Notes: generated from the sequence alone by a model not told the origin. A stretch of 64,000 nt of DNA from UBA3824 sp017541145 (GCA_947168365.1 CAMVLO010000010.1:1-64000); one strand, 5' to 3'. Positions 16,834-27,255 are shown, counted from the stretch's first letter. Program-made: numbers and translations.

Positions 16834-18474
16834 TTATTTGTAATAAGGATCGTAAAGTGCAGAATTTGCAGAAAGTTCTGCTACAGGCAACGGGAAGAAT
16901 TTGTATTTTGCATCTGCTTGAGTTCCACTCAAAACACCGCCTTTCCATTCCCAATTGTACTGAGTATCACCGGCGTATGCGTTAAATCTGATCAAGTCGG
17001 TTCTACGCAAAGATTCAAGCATAAATTCACGACCTCTTTCTTCCAAAAGATTCCAGTATTGAACACCGTTTTCAGTATTTTCCAAGTCATCAAGTGAAAA
17101 TTCGGAAACACCGGCTCTTTTACGAACTTGGTTAACAAGATCAACAGCTGTTTTTGTAGCACCTGTACCGCCACGCAAAATTGCTTCGGCTTCGTTCAAG
17201 ATTACTTCTGAAAGTCTCAAAACCGGCAAATCAACCATAGACAAAGTTGTTGAGAAGTCGCTTGCAATAGTTCCGTCATCGTTTGTATTACAGAATTTAT
17301 TGAAAACGTAACCTTCTTTTGCAACTTTTTCATCGATAGGAGAAGGATTGTCGATAGAACGTTCAGTCTTAAAAAACATGTCACGCTCATCGCCAGATTC
17401 AAATCTCTGCGCAGCTTGTTTTCTTGCACGGAAAAGTTGCCAATAATTTTTCTCACAACCGAGAACATTGATTGCATTCAAAGTTGCGATGTTTTTATCT
17501 TCTTTTTCTCCATCTTCGTTTATTACTTGAATTATAGTAGACGAATTTGCAGAACCGCAGATCAACATCGTTGTAGAACCGTAGCCTTTGTTACCGTTTG
17601 TACCTTCTTTACCGGTGTAAAATGAGAAAATTATCTCATTGGTACGTTTGTAGTTTTCAGCATTGAAAAGTTTGTAAAAATCTTCTTCCAAGCTGTAACC
17701 ACCGTTGATTACCATTTCAGAATATTTGATACAATCGTTGTAATACGAAACATCATTTGATTCTTTATAAACCGGAGCGTTGAGACAAACTCTTGACAAA
17801 AGAGCAGCAGCTGCATATTTATTAGCTCTGTACTGATCGTTTTTTTCAGGAAGAACATCCACGAGGTCTTTAAGTTCGGAAATTACATAATCGCAAATTT
17901 CATCTCTTTTAGCGATTTTAGGTTCGTAAGCTCCAACCGGATCATTTTCAGTAACAAATGCACCTACCGGCCAGAAATCCATAATTTGAGAGTATGCATA
18001 AGCACGCATAAAACGAGCTTCGTTTTTCATAAGTTCAATTTCTGCATCACCGCCTTCGCAATTACGAATAAAATCGTTGGAAAGTGTTACGATATAGTAA
18101 AGTGTATAATAAGCTCCGGCAATCCATTTAGATTGACCGTTGAGACCTTGAAGAAGACTGATTTCTTTCAACTCGTCAGAAACCGCCCAAGTAAACATAA
18201 TTTCATCAGTACCACATTCTTGGAGATTGAAACATGCACGTGAGCAGTAATAAGGATCTTCTTCAATGAGGTCACCTTTGCCGCCGCCTTCTTCCTGACC
18301 ACGGATTACGTATGCTGCATAAATTTTTGCAAGAGCCTGTTTGTAACCTTCGGGCGTAGAATAAACTACGTTTGACGAGGTTTCGGTTTTCGGATACTGA
18401 TCCAATTCGTCACATGATGACATAAACATCATTGCAGACAAAGCGGCTGCCGCAATATATCCTATTTTTTTCAT
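16834..18474 (-). CDS. SusD/RagB family glycan-binding lipoprotein
   Basis: A 546-residue lipoprotein (lipobox MMFMSSC, Cys21, then DELDQYP) with the SusD fold: N-terminal TPR helices (YKQALAKIYAAY), a central variable region and the conserved RRTDLIRF and KYKFFPLPVAE...YDPYYK ending. SusD proteins form the lid over the SusC transporter and capture oligosaccharides on the cell surface. It directly follows susC with 36 bp between. Substrate inferred as beta-1,4-galactan oligosaccharides from the linked GH53. Confidence 0.92.
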   Translation of the reverse strand: MKKIGYIAAAALSAMMFMSSCDELDQYPKTETSSNVVYSTPEGYKQALAKIYAAYVIRGQEEGGGKGDLIEEDPYYCSRACFNLQECGTDEIMFTWAVSDELKEISLLQGLNGQSKWIAGAYYTLYYIVTLSNDFIRNCEGGDAEIELMKNEARFMRAYAYSQIMDFWPVGAFVTENDPVGAYEPKIAKRDEICDYVISELKDLVDVLPEKNDQYRANKYAAAALLSRVCLNAPVYKESNDVSYYNDCIKYSEMVINGGYSLEEDFYKLFNAENYKRTNEIIFSFYTGKEGTNGNKGYGSTTMLICGSANSSTIIQVINEDGEKEDKNIATLNAINVLGCEKNYWQLFRARKQAAQRFESGDERDMFFKTERSIDNPSPIDEKVAKEGYVFNKFCNTNDDGTIASDFSTTLSMVDLPVLRLSEVILNEAEAILRGGTGATKTAVDLVNQVRKRAGVSEFSLDDLENTENGVQYWNLLEERGREFMLESLRRTDLIRFNAYAGDTQYNWEWKGGVLSGTQADAKYKFFPLPVAELSANSALYDPYYK

Positions 18475-18510
18475 TTTGTTCTGATTCTAAAATTTAAAAT
18501 TCTCAATTAA

Positions 18511-21500
18511 TTAAAAATCAAATCCTAAGCTGAGAGAGAAAATTCTCGGTCTCGGATAAAAATTGTTGTCGATACCGTTTTCAATTTCAGGATCAACACC
18601 GGTGTATTTTGTAATTGTAAATACATTTTGAACACCAAATGTAGCGTTGAGACCAAAATATTTAGTAATTCTACCAAAATTATAACTCAAGCTGATGTTG
18701 TCCATCTTCAAGAATGAAGCATTCTCAAGATAATAATCTGAATACATCTGACGTACATTGAATTTGGTATCAAGAACAGAAGAACTGATATTAAGATTTT
18801 GGTAGTTGTTGTAACCTAAACTTTCAAAAGCACCTGTTCCGGCAGACATACCGTTGTAAACATAATTACCGATATTAGCTCTCAGTGAAGATGAAAGTGT
18901 AAACTTCTTGTATCTAAGGTTGAATGAGAATCCCATAATCCAATCAGGCAAAGCTGAATGACAGAAATAACGGTCACCTTCAGAATCATCACCGCTTTCA
19001 TCAAGATCAGCGTATGCACCTTCAATAGGATTACCATCTGCATCATAAAGTTGATGTTTGAGGTAGAATGTATAAGGAGTATAACCTTCCATAAATACCT
19101 GATATTTATGAGAGTTAACAGTTTCACCTACGAGAGTTGGAGAAATTGCAGCGTTCTCTGAAAGACGAAGGTTAGAGATTTTGTTATCTTGCCATGTAGC
19201 ATTGAAATTGAGGTCAAGTCCCCAATCTTTGGTTTGGATTGGTGAATAACCAAGAACGATTTCAACACCTTTAGAATCTACGTTACCAACATTTGTTGTG
19301 ATTTCAGAAGCGAAGTTTGTACCTGCAGCCACCGGAACTTTTGCCATAAGGTCTTTTGTCTTACGAGTGTAATAGTCAACAGAAGCTGTTACTTTATCGT
19401 TTAAGAATCCAAAGTCAACACCAAAGTTCCAAGCTTCAGTAGTTTCCCATTTAAGGTTGGAAACATAAGCTGCCGGACGGTACATATTGTAATATGTATC
19501 ACCGAATCTGTACTGAGCACCCTCGCTCGAAAGGTTGTAAGTAGAAAGATAATTATAATTACCAATACCTTCCTGCTGACCGGTAATACCCCAGCTTGCA
19601 CGAAGTTTGATATTGTTAACAACATCTCTTAAACCTTCCATAAATGATTCTTCAGAAAGTCTGTAAGCAACTGCAAATGAAGGGAATGTACCCCAACGTT
19701 GATCTTTTGAAAATCTTGAAGTACCGTCGCGACGTACAGTAGCAGTAAACATATATTTACCTAACAAAGAAATATTTGCTCTGCCGTAGTATGACAACAA
19801 TACGTGAGTATAATCTTCTTCAAGATGTAAAATTATCTGGTCGGCTTCGGTTTTGCCAAGGTATGAATATTCCCAATAAGATGGTGTATTGCTGTTCCAT
19901 TTCTGGAAATCATAACCGGCTGTAAAATCGAAATTCATAAAATCATTTTTCTTGCTGTAAAACAAGTAACTTGTAAAAAGTGTATTCTTTTGAGTCTGTG
20001 GACCATAATCATAGTTACGACCGTATGTGCCGAAATCTTTGAACATCCCGTAAGGATATTTTACATTACCTTCACCTTTACCACCATCAAAACCGCCGGT
20101 AACGTGAGCTCTCAAATCTTTGAGGAACGGAAATGTATAGTCAACATCAACATTTGTAATGATACGTTTTACAGTAGAAGTACTTCTGTAATAGTCGAGA
20201 AGAGCAACAGGGTTGCCTGACGCATTAGTATATGGAGTTTTTTTACCGTTATCATCTACAGTATAAGGCTCGTTCCAACCGCCGAAAGCATCAGGATCGC
20301 CGGATTTTACAGCATAAGTAGGATCAAAAACTGTAGCAGTATAAATTGCACCTTGATCAGCAAAAGTATTATCATTGTAAGATGCTTTTACATTTACATT
20401 TACTTTCAAAGCATCATGGAAGAAACTCGGATTAAGATTGAGGTTTGCAGTATAACGTTTTGTATTATCTGACTTCAAAATACCGTCTTGAGCCAAATAT
20501 CCGACAGAAATACGTGTAGGGAGAACCTTAGCAATAGATCCGGAAACGCTCAAATTGTTATCAGTAGCGAATGCCGGTTGGAAAATTTCTTCAATCCAAT
20601 CTGTATTATTATCTTCCTTAGCGAGATTTTCAGCGAGAAGAGACTTATTAGATTCATTACCATACTTGTTGATAACATCAATAAACTCATCACGAGAAAG
20701 CATATCAGCAGTTTTTGTTTTGAAAGAAACAGAATTTGTAGAATTGAAATTAACTTTCATTTTATCCTTAACACCTTTCTTGGTATTAATAATGATAACA
20801 CCGTTTGATGCTCTTGAACCGTAAATAGCAGTAGAAGAAGCATCTTTCAAAACTGACATCGATTCGATATCAGCCGGATTGATAAGAGCAAGAAAATTAT
20901 TATCGTTACCTTTGATACCACCATTTTCCAAAGGTACACCGTCAAGAACGATAAGAGGGTTGTTGGTAGCATTCAAAGAAGCACCACCACGAATTTTGAT
21001 AGAGCTACCAGACGATGGCGAACCGCCTTTACTCATAATCTGAACACCGGCAACTTTACCGTTGATAAGTTGTTCAGGCGAAGAAACCACACCGCCGTTG
21101 AAGTCTTTTTCGGAAACTGAGGCAATAGAACCGGTGAGGTCGCCCTTACGTTTTGTACCGTAACCGATAGCAACAACTTCATTAAGTTCTGTAACAGAAG
21201 GATTCATCTGAATATCCAACTTTCCTGATTCAGGAGCCTTGGTCATCACAGATTCGTAACCGATAAAAGAAAAGACAATTTGATTGTTGTCTTGTCCTGC
21301 CGGAATCGTAAGGGTGTATTTACCATCGATATCAGTAATAGTACCCGAAGTAGTACCCTGAACAGCAACAGTAACTCCAATTAAAGGCTGACTATTTTCG
21401 TCTACAACCTTACCAGTGATAGTTCTCTGAGCAAAGGCGACAGACGTAAGTCCCAGAAATGTTATGCATAGCAGCAGTCTTGCCACCAGATAACGCAAAT

Positions 21501-21519
21501 TTAATGTCTTACAGTCCAT
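18511..21519 (-). CDS. SusC/RagA family TonB-dependent outer-membrane transporter
   Basis: A 1002-residue protein with signal peptide ending SVAFAQ. It has an N-terminal carboxypeptidase-regulatory-like domain (GKVVDENSQPLIGVTV), a plug domain with the SusC signature (VLKDASSTAIYGSRASNGVIIINTKKG) and a 22-strand barrel ending in FSLSLGFDF. It imports oligosaccharides with SusD using TonB energy. It is the first gene of the operon susC-susD-susE/F. No regulator of this locus is visible next to it; an imperfect promoter box TACCTTTA (21620-21627, minus) lies 100 bp upstream. Confidence 0.93.
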   Translation of the reverse strand: MDCKTLNLRYLVARLLLCITFLGLTSVAFAQRTITGKVVDENSQPLIGVTVAVQGTTSGTITDIDGKYTLTIPAGQDNNQIVFSFIGYESVMTKAPESGKLDIQMNPSVTELNEVVAIGYGTKRKGDLTGSIASVSEKDFNGGVVSSPEQLINGKVAGVQIMSKGGSPSSGSSIKIRGGASLNATNNPLIVLDGVPLENGGIKGNDNNFLALINPADIESMSVLKDASSTAIYGSRASNGVIIINTKKGVKDKMKVNFNSTNSVSFKTKTADMLSRDEFIDVINKYGNESNKSLLAENLAKEDNNTDWIEEIFQPAFATDNNLSVSGSIAKVLPTRISVGYLAQDGILKSDNTKRYTANLNLNPSFFHDALKVNVNVKASYNDNTFADQGAIYTATVFDPTYAVKSGDPDAFGGWNEPYTVDDNGKKTPYTNASGNPVALLDYYRSTSTVKRIITNVDVDYTFPFLKDLRAHVTGGFDGGKGEGNVKYPYGMFKDFGTYGRNYDYGPQTQKNTLFTSYLFYSKKNDFMNFDFTAGYDFQKWNSNTPSYWEYSYLGKTEADQIILHLEEDYTHVLLSYYGRANISLLGKYMFTATVRRDGTSRFSKDQRWGTFPSFAVAYRLSEESFMEGLRDVVNNIKLRASWGITGQQEGIGNYNYLSTYNLSSEGAQYRFGDTYYNMYRPAAYVSNLKWETTEAWNFGVDFGFLNDKVTASVDYYTRKTKDLMAKVPVAAGTNFASEITTNVGNVDSKGVEIVLGYSPIQTKDWGLDLNFNATWQDNKISNLRLSENAAISPTLVGETVNSHKYQVFMEGYTPYTFYLKHQLYDADGNPIEGAYADLDESGDDSEGDRYFCHSALPDWIMGFSFNLRYKKFTLSSSLRANIGNYVYNGMSAGTGAFESLGYNNYQNLNISSSVLDTKFNVRQMYSDYYLENASFLKMDNISLSYNFGRITKYFGLNATFGVQNVFTITKYTGVDPEIENGIDNNFYPRPRIFSLSLGFDF

Positions 21520-22108
21520 TTTTTGTGTTTTAATTGTTTTAAATAAATTTAATTAAATATTTGAGAATTAGTAAGCTACCAAATCATAGATTCAGTAAAA
21601 CGCTATAATTTTTTCGGTTTAAAGGTAAATAATAAAATTAATATTCACAATTAAATATTAAATTATTTTTAAAAACTCTTAGAATAATTGTTAATATCAA
21701 AACATATTTCATTGATTATCAAATACTTTATTACGAAATTAATTAATGTAATTAATACCTTAAAAAAGTATTATGATATCAAGTAACAACACCACAAATT
21801 TAAATTATTGTAAATTAAAAAAAAGAATAAATAGATATTTTTTTATAAAAAAAATATGCAAACGATTGCACAAACGTTTTAACAAGTATAAAAAGAAAAG
21901 TATAATAGAAATTAAAAATAAAAGAATCACTGTAAAAAAAGACAAAAGCCACTGTAAAAATTTTTACAATAGCTTTTGTAATTATAATATAACTATAAGA
22001 ATCAATTAATTTCCGAATTATTTTTAATATGGAAAATTTAGAGGATGAAGTTAACTTTTAAAATATAAAAACCGAACATCCGCACGGCGATTTATACAAA
22101 AGCAAAAC
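21520..22108. other. AT-rich intergenic region upstream of susC
   Basis: This 589-bp gap holds the probable susC leader/promoter (imperfect box at 21620-21627) and a terminator at 21944-21977. A 78-codon Lys/Asn-rich frame on the plus strand is judged chance in AT-rich DNA. Confidence 0.5.
21944..21977 (-). terminator. Terminator hairpin
   Basis: AAAAGCCACTGTAAAAA and TTTTTACAATAGCTTTT pair with two mismatches. On the minus strand it is followed by TTTTGTCTTTTTTT. It supports transcription of the small gene at 22109-22333. Confidence 0.65.
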
Positions 22109-22333
22109 CTACTCATCAAGAAGACTTGGTGTATTATTATTCCAATTTTCAAGAACAGAACCCATTTGAGAACCTGGTGTAACAGAATTCTCACCTCCGT
22201 TTCCGGGATTTGAATTTTGATTAGCACTTGAGCAAATAATATCCTCTGATTCCAAGTTGACAATCATAAAATCAGCTTTCTCATAGACCTTTTTTTTTGA
22301 ATCATAAGAAACTGTTATAATTTGTTTTTTCAT
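22109..22333 (-). CDS. Small protein (74 aa) of unknown function
   Basis: A 74-residue frame starting MKKQIITVSYDSKKKVYEKADF and continuing MIVNLESEDIICSSA, then Asn/Gly/Ser-rich ending WNNNTPSLLDE. The pattern of a Lys-rich start, a V.LESEDII core and a Gly/Pro/Asn-rich tail is common among short uncharacterised Bacteroidales proteins. A terminator lies downstream on the same strand and a TAAGTTTA near-promoter box upstream. Probably real; role unknown. Confidence 0.5.
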   Translation of the reverse strand: MKKQIITVSYDSKKKVYEKADFMIVNLESEDIICSSANQNSNPGNGGENSVTPGSQMGSVLENWNNNTPSLLDE

Positions 22334-22474
22334 TTTTATGTTTTAGTTACTAAACTTACAACAACAAAACTTTAATACAAAAACTATTGCACCCCAATTT
22401 TTTCGACTCGCAATCAGAGTAAAAAAATCGGGATTACAATAGCTTCTATTTCAAATTTAAAACATTGAAATTTA

Positions 22475-22951
22475 TTATTTTGTGCTCTTTCCTACAAAAG
22501 ATAGGATACCAACAGCACATGCTTTCTTGTTACCTTCGCCGGCTTTGAAACGGATTGAAATGTAATACATGGCTGTTTTGTTACAAATAAAGTCGAATGA
22601 TTTTCTATCAGACTTTGTTGTTTTGTCGTATGTACTACCCCAAGGTTTAGAATTTTCAGGATGTTCTCCATCGTAAAGAGTCAGTACTACCTGATCTTGA
22701 AAACCTTCGGGAGCACAAAGAGAAAATCTATATTGAGTACCTTTGTTTAGTACTACAGTCCATTTCATACCAGTTTCTTCATCAGCAGCATCACGTTTCA
22801 ACTTGGTATTGAAATCACGCAAATAGATAGCTTTTTCAGTTTGTGTAGCACACTGATACACCACTTGTTGTTTACATTGAGCATCTGCTTTTGAAGTTGA
22901 CATTGCGATAGCCACAATTGCAAAAACTAATATAATAAACAGTCTTTTCAT
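22475..22951 (-). CDS. Secreted protein, unknown function
   Basis: A 158-residue protein with signal peptide ending SKADAQ when started at ATG 22951 (a start four codons earlier would give a poorer signal). The mature part is a beta-sandwich-like domain with patterns such as KGTQYRFSLCAPEGFQDQVVLTLYD and TAMYYISIRFKAG, reminiscent of small periplasmic or jelly-roll domains. It follows the lipoprotein gene by 12 bp, so they are probably co-transcribed. Confidence 0.75.
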   Translation of the reverse strand: MKRLFIILVFAIVAIAMSTSKADAQCKQQVVYQCATQTEKAIYLRDFNTKLKRDAADEETGMKWTVVLNKGTQYRFSLCAPEGFQDQVVLTLYDGEHPENSKPWGSTYDKTTKSDRKSFDFICNKTAMYYISIRFKAGEGNKKACAVGILSFVGKSTK

Positions 22952-22963
22952 ATTATAAAGCAA

Positions 22964-23875
22964 TTAATTTATAATTTTATTACGAATCTTATCTGTTGTA
23001 GCAATAATTTCCTGAAGCTCTTCGCTGGAAACTGTTACAATACTTTCTTCATTTTGTTCTATTACTCCATCAGTACGCTGAGGAAGATCTGATTTTTCAT
23101 GAACGGTAATTTTTACTACGTCCAATACTTCTTTCAACTCCTCCAAGTTTTGTACCAATTCAGTAAAATTCTTATCTGTATCTTTCACAAATAATTTTAA
23201 TATTGGTAAAAGATGGTTAAGAATCTGTTTTTGTTCACCGATTGTATTTTTCAACTCTTCAGTTGTCTGTTCTTTCGCTACTTGAGTTACAAGATACATC
23301 GATTCAACCCATACACCTGTAACCATCAAAGCACTAAGATTACTTCTCTGATTATTTCTCAAGTGTTCATCCATGTTCTGATAACTCTGAACACACATTA
23401 TCAACAACGAATCGATATTGTCGTCAGAAGTTGCCAAACGTTTCAATGATTGAAAATCAAAGAACTGCCCAAGTTTCAATTCTTCGGTTATTTGACGAAT
23501 AGATACCAAGTAATCCAAAATCATTGAGGTTTTTGAATATACATTTAAGTATCCTAAGTCGGCACTTAACACACCTAAACCTAATGCTCTTTTAAAACTT
23601 GTTGTATAGTCTTTTACCATATCCGGATCGACTAAATATCGGTTGTTAAAAGGCACGTCGGAACTTTTCAGCATAGCTGCCATTTCCACAGGTGATGAAA
23701 AACTACCTATAACTTCATTCATCGCATCCGAATTGTAGTTAACATCGGTAGAACTCATGTCATCCTGTGGTAAAAATTTGATGTCATCATCTGAATTGGA
23801 TTCACAGCCCCCGCAATTAAATTGCAAGAACGCCATACAGACCAACGCAAATGAATATAGCCATTTTCTGTGCAT
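22964..23875 (-). CDS. Lipoprotein, unknown function
   Basis: A 303-residue lipoprotein (FLQFNCGGCESNSDDD). The mature part is almost wholly alpha-helical, with a Ser/Asp-rich N-terminal linker and a C-terminal region of long helices (EQKQILNHLLPILKLF, LVQNLEELKEVLDVVK). It lies 74 bp after the ABC transporter gene, with a possible own promoter (minus TATATTTG at 23899-23906, TTTG 17 bp further). It could be the envelope partner of the signalling/transport operon; this is inference from position. Confidence 0.75.
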   Translation of the reverse strand: MHRKWLYSFALVCMAFLQFNCGGCESNSDDDIKFLPQDDMSSTDVNYNSDAMNEVIGSFSSPVEMAAMLKSSDVPFNNRYLVDPDMVKDYTTSFKRALGLGVLSADLGYLNVYSKTSMILDYLVSIRQITEELKLGQFFDFQSLKRLATSDDNIDSLLIMCVQSYQNMDEHLRNNQRSNLSALMVTGVWVESMYLVTQVAKEQTTEELKNTIGEQKQILNHLLPILKLFVKDTDKNFTELVQNLEELKEVLDVVKITVHEKSDLPQRTDGVIEQNEESIVTVSSEELQEIIATTDKIRNKIIN

Positions 23876-23898
23876 GATACTTCTCTAACTTTTGTGTT

Positions 23899-23927
23899 CA
23901 AATATACTAATAAATTAACTTACCAAA
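23899..23927 (-). promoter_or_regulatory. Possible internal promoter
   Basis: Minus-strand TATATTTG (23899-23906) and TTTG (23924-23927) with a 17-bp gap, a little short of the usual 19. Confidence 0.4.
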
Positions 23928-23949
23928 AGCACAAAATTATAAAAAAAAT

Positions 23950-26900
23950 TTAGTCTTCTTTCTTTTCTTCTACGATTTCTTGTGGCTTTTGTTCGGTTTT
24001 ATCTTCTATCTTCGTTTTTTTCTCTACAGTTTCCGACTTTTTATCATCAATTTTCTCAGAATCTTTTTTTATGAATTTACTCGTTATTTTGTCTGTAACT
24101 GTTTTGAAAGACAAATTACCCGCCCAATCAACTAATTTTCTCAGCAAATCAAAGTATAATGTTACGTAAAATATTATACAAAACAGCCAAAGAATTACTA
24201 TATTGAATGAGAACGTATCGTAGTATCTTCCACAAAACCACTTACGTGGGGCATAAAAATGTGCCCTAAATCCAAAGAACCCTGAATTATCAGCATCCAA
24301 AAATATTGGATCCAACTGTTGAATTAAACGGTTTTTATAACGAATTATTTTATTTTTATCAAATGAATTTTTTACAATTTCTTGTAATTTTTCGTTATGA
24401 TACCTGTTTTTACGATTGTTAACCCAACCCGGCTTCTGTGAATTAATATTTTCGACAAAGGCGTCTTTTGCTGCCTCTGAACTTGCTAAACGTTTTGCGT
24501 AGTAAGCTTTCAAATCTTTAATATATGAATCTACAGCATCATAAATATCTTCGTTGTATTTTTCTACTGTAAGATCTTCCAAATTATCAAATTCAACCTC
24601 TTCTACACGACGCATTTCTGCGGATATTTCTTCTCGCAACAAAGCAAGTGCTGATTCTTCAGCTGCCTTTAAACTATCTATATCACTGTCAGGATCTTCG
24701 TCCATCTTTTCCCAACATTTTTTTGCATCGAGATTAAAATCCTCAAGTTTAGGTGCATAACGTCCTTGCTTGAATTCGGCAATACTACTTTGCTTATCAT
24801 ATTCATAAAAATGCTTTTCATAGCTGTTGTCTTTGAATTGTTTTACCATCAACGCTTCGTAAGCCCAACGAGATGCCATTACCTCTGCAATGATAGGAAC
24901 TTTGCCGACACTACCAATTACCTGATTCAATTTATCGAAACTGAACATCGAACCGCCTAATGCCATCTGTGGAATCATAAGCAACGGTATAAGGATGTAA
25001 ATTGTAACAGCTGAATTGAACGCCGAGGAAATATTCAAACCCATCATGTTTGCCAACACCCACATCGGGAACAATACCAACCAGTAAGAGAAAAACATCT
25101 CTCCAAATTCCAGTATTGAGTTTCCGACAAGGATATACAACCACGATTGGATTGCTGATATCAATGTAAGAATCACAACCTTTGCCACCAAATAACTGGA
25201 TCGCGAAAGATTAAGAAATGCTTCTCGCTTTAATATCTTTCTATCTCGGAAAATTTCTTCCGCCGAAACTGTCAATCCCAAGAACAACGCCACAATTATA
25301 CTCATAAAAATATAAGGAACGATGTTCTCATTTTCAAAGAAAATATAATGTGGTTTGTCAGCCGCAGTATATCTAATCAAGAATGCTAAGATGAAACCCA
25401 AAAGCGGTGCCTCAATAAGATTCAAGAATACATATTGTAAATTTGAAACTTTGGCTTTGAAATCACGTCGCAAATATGTTACAAACTGTTGAAACCAATT
25501 CGGCACATGCAAATTGCGAGGTGGCTCGCTTTTTACATCAGGAATAATTTCAGGCGTTATCAACTCATGAAATTTTTTCTCCCACTCTTCCGGTTTCATC
25601 TTTCGATCGTTTGACCACGAACCGAACTCGTTTACCTTACGCGCCTCGATAATATCGAAAATCACCTCCGGAGTAGCATTACCGCAATGAGGACACTCAC
25701 CTTCTTCGCTTTTTACCTGACCGTCGATAGTCTTAAAATACGAGATAGCATCAGTAGGATGACCATAATAAACCATGTAACCACCGGTATCAAGAATGAT
25801 CATCTTATCAAACATCTTGTAAATCTGAGATGACGGCTGGTGAATAACCACGAAAATGAGTTTACCTTTCAAAGTCAACTCACTCAAAAGGTCCATTACA
25901 TTTTCAGAATCTCGAGAAGACAAACCTGAAGTCGGCTCATCCACAAACAAAACCGAAGGCTCTCGAATCAACTCAAGTGCGATGTTCAAACGTTTACGCT
26001 GACCACCGGAAATAAGTTTGTTGAGTGAATTACCAACTTTCAAATCCTTTCTGTCGTACAGACCCAAAGATTTCAAAACAGAATCCACCTTATCCTTGAT
26101 TTCCTGTTCCGGCATATCCTTGAAACAGAACTTTGCGCTGAAATACAAGTTCTCAAAAACAGTAAGCTCTTCAATAAGAAGATCATCCTGCGGGATAAGA
26201 CCAATAACGCCTTCAAGTTTTTCTTTTTCTCGGTGAAGGTCGATACCATTGATTTTTACAGAACCTTGTGACGGTGTAGTAATTCCGGACAACACATTCA
26301 ACAATGTAGTTTTGCCGGCACCGGAAGCTCCCATAATACCAACCAAGCGACCTTGACACTCGGAAAAATTGATATTTCTTAATCCAATAGCATTGTTTGG
26401 AAATCTGAATTCCAAATCACTGACATTGAAAGAAAGATTTGCAAAAGTTTTATCAGCCTGGAAAGTCGCTACAACGTCACTATAATAAATAGGACGACCT
26501 TTAGACATCTTAAGAGTAGCACCAGGCGCAAAAGCATATATACGGTCACTGAAGATAGGACTACCGTTCAAGAAAACATCGTGACTACCGGTATACCGCA
26601 TAAAGTAAAGTTCGCCGCCTTCGGTTTCCATCTCCTGACGGAGAATGAAAATATCAGAATCCAAACCTTCGCAACGTATTTGTTTTGCTTGCTTGAATTC
26701 GTAATCATTGTCGTTGATTGAAAGAATCTGAGGATAGTCCAACTGCTCTAATTCGTTGTTGATAACGAAATTTCTGATTTCGTTGATAACCTCAGCCTTA
26801 AAATTAAAAACCTCACCGGCAGTGTTGATAATCGCCATACGTTGTTCGGTAAACTTCTTACTAGTATTTACCAATTCGTAAAGACGAACAAAAACGACAA

Positions 26901-27255
26901 CTTTCTGCTTATTGTTAATAGTTTTGTTAATCTTTTTACAAAGACCAAGAATTCTTACAGATTCCTTAACAGAAGTAAGCTGCGCATCTTTTTCCTCACG
27001 AGCCTTTTTAGCAGGATCATTACCCAACTCCAAAGCCTTGAGACGTTCGCGCTCTTTTTTTCTGCGAGTTTTCTCATCTTCGATAAGACCAACTTGTTTC
27101 TTAAAATCTTGCATTACAGGCAGGGAAGCCTCGGCACCTAATTGCGATATAAGAAAACTTTCCACATAATGCAACTCAGATTCCTCGATACCGCCGTCTT
27201 GCTTAGCAATAAGGGCAAACATCTGGATCAAAGCTTTTAATATCTCTTCACTCAT
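23950..27255 (-). CDS. TerB-FHA-like-ABC transporter fusion (ABCG-type half transporter)
   Basis: A 1101-residue protein. Residues 1-160 are a TerB-like helical domain. Residues 190-265 are beta-rich and look like an FHA-type domain (DVFLNGSPIFSDRIYAFAPGATL). The ABC ATPase has Walker A GASGAGKT (309-316), signature ISGGQRKR (415-422), Walker B LFVDE (436-440) and His472. Then come a CPHCGN motif (521-526) and an ABC2/ABCG-like membrane domain with about six helices, a long charged insert, a last helix near 1040 and a Lys/Glu-rich tail. ABCG-type proteins export lipids or small molecules. It is transcribed with SiaB/SiaC-like genes, so its activity may be set by that phospho-switch. Confidence 0.87.
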   Translation of the reverse strand: MSEEILKALIQMFALIAKQDGGIEESELHYVESFLISQLGAEASLPVMQDFKKQVGLIEDEKTRRKKERERLKALELGNDPAKKAREEKDAQLTSVKESVRILGLCKKINKTINNKQKVVVFVRLYELVNTSKKFTEQRMAIINTAGEVFNFKAEVINEIRNFVINNELEQLDYPQILSINDNDYEFKQAKQIRCEGLDSDIFILRQEMETEGGELYFMRYTGSHDVFLNGSPIFSDRIYAFAPGATLKMSKGRPIYYSDVVATFQADKTFANLSFNVSDLEFRFPNNAIGLRNINFSECQGRLVGIMGASGAGKTTLLNVLSGITTPSQGSVKINGIDLHREKEKLEGVIGLIPQDDLLIEELTVFENLYFSAKFCFKDMPEQEIKDKVDSVLKSLGLYDRKDLKVGNSLNKLISGGQRKRLNIALELIREPSVLFVDEPTSGLSSRDSENVMDLLSELTLKGKLIFVVIHQPSSQIYKMFDKMIILDTGGYMVYYGHPTDAISYFKTIDGQVKSEEGECPHCGNATPEVIFDIIEARKVNEFGSWSNDRKMKPEEWEKKFHELITPEIIPDVKSEPPRNLHVPNWFQQFVTYLRRDFKAKVSNLQYVFLNLIEAPLLGFILAFLIRYTAADKPHYIFFENENIVPYIFMSIIVALFLGLTVSAEEIFRDRKILKREAFLNLSRSSYLVAKVVILTLISAIQSWLYILVGNSILEFGEMFFSYWLVLFPMWVLANMMGLNISSAFNSAVTIYILIPLLMIPQMALGGSMFSFDKLNQVIGSVGKVPIIAEVMASRWAYEALMVKQFKDNSYEKHFYEYDKQSSIAEFKQGRYAPKLEDFNLDAKKCWEKMDEDPDSDIDSLKAAEESALALLREEISAEMRRVEEVEFDNLEDLTVEKYNEDIYDAVDSYIKDLKAYYAKRLASSEAAKDAFVENINSQKPGWVNNRKNRYHNEKLQEIVKNSFDKNKIIRYKNRLIQQLDPIFLDADNSGFFGFRAHFYAPRKWFCGRYYDTFSFNIVILWLFCIIFYVTLYFDLLRKLVDWAGNLSFKTVTDKITSKFIKKDSEKIDDKKSETVEKKTKIEDKTEQKPQEIVEEKKED

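Noticed and set aside
21773..22009. A 78-codon Lys/Asn/Ile-rich plus-strand frame
   Set aside because: Its composition follows the AT-rich DNA, it runs through a terminator, and it has no promoter box or recognisable pattern.
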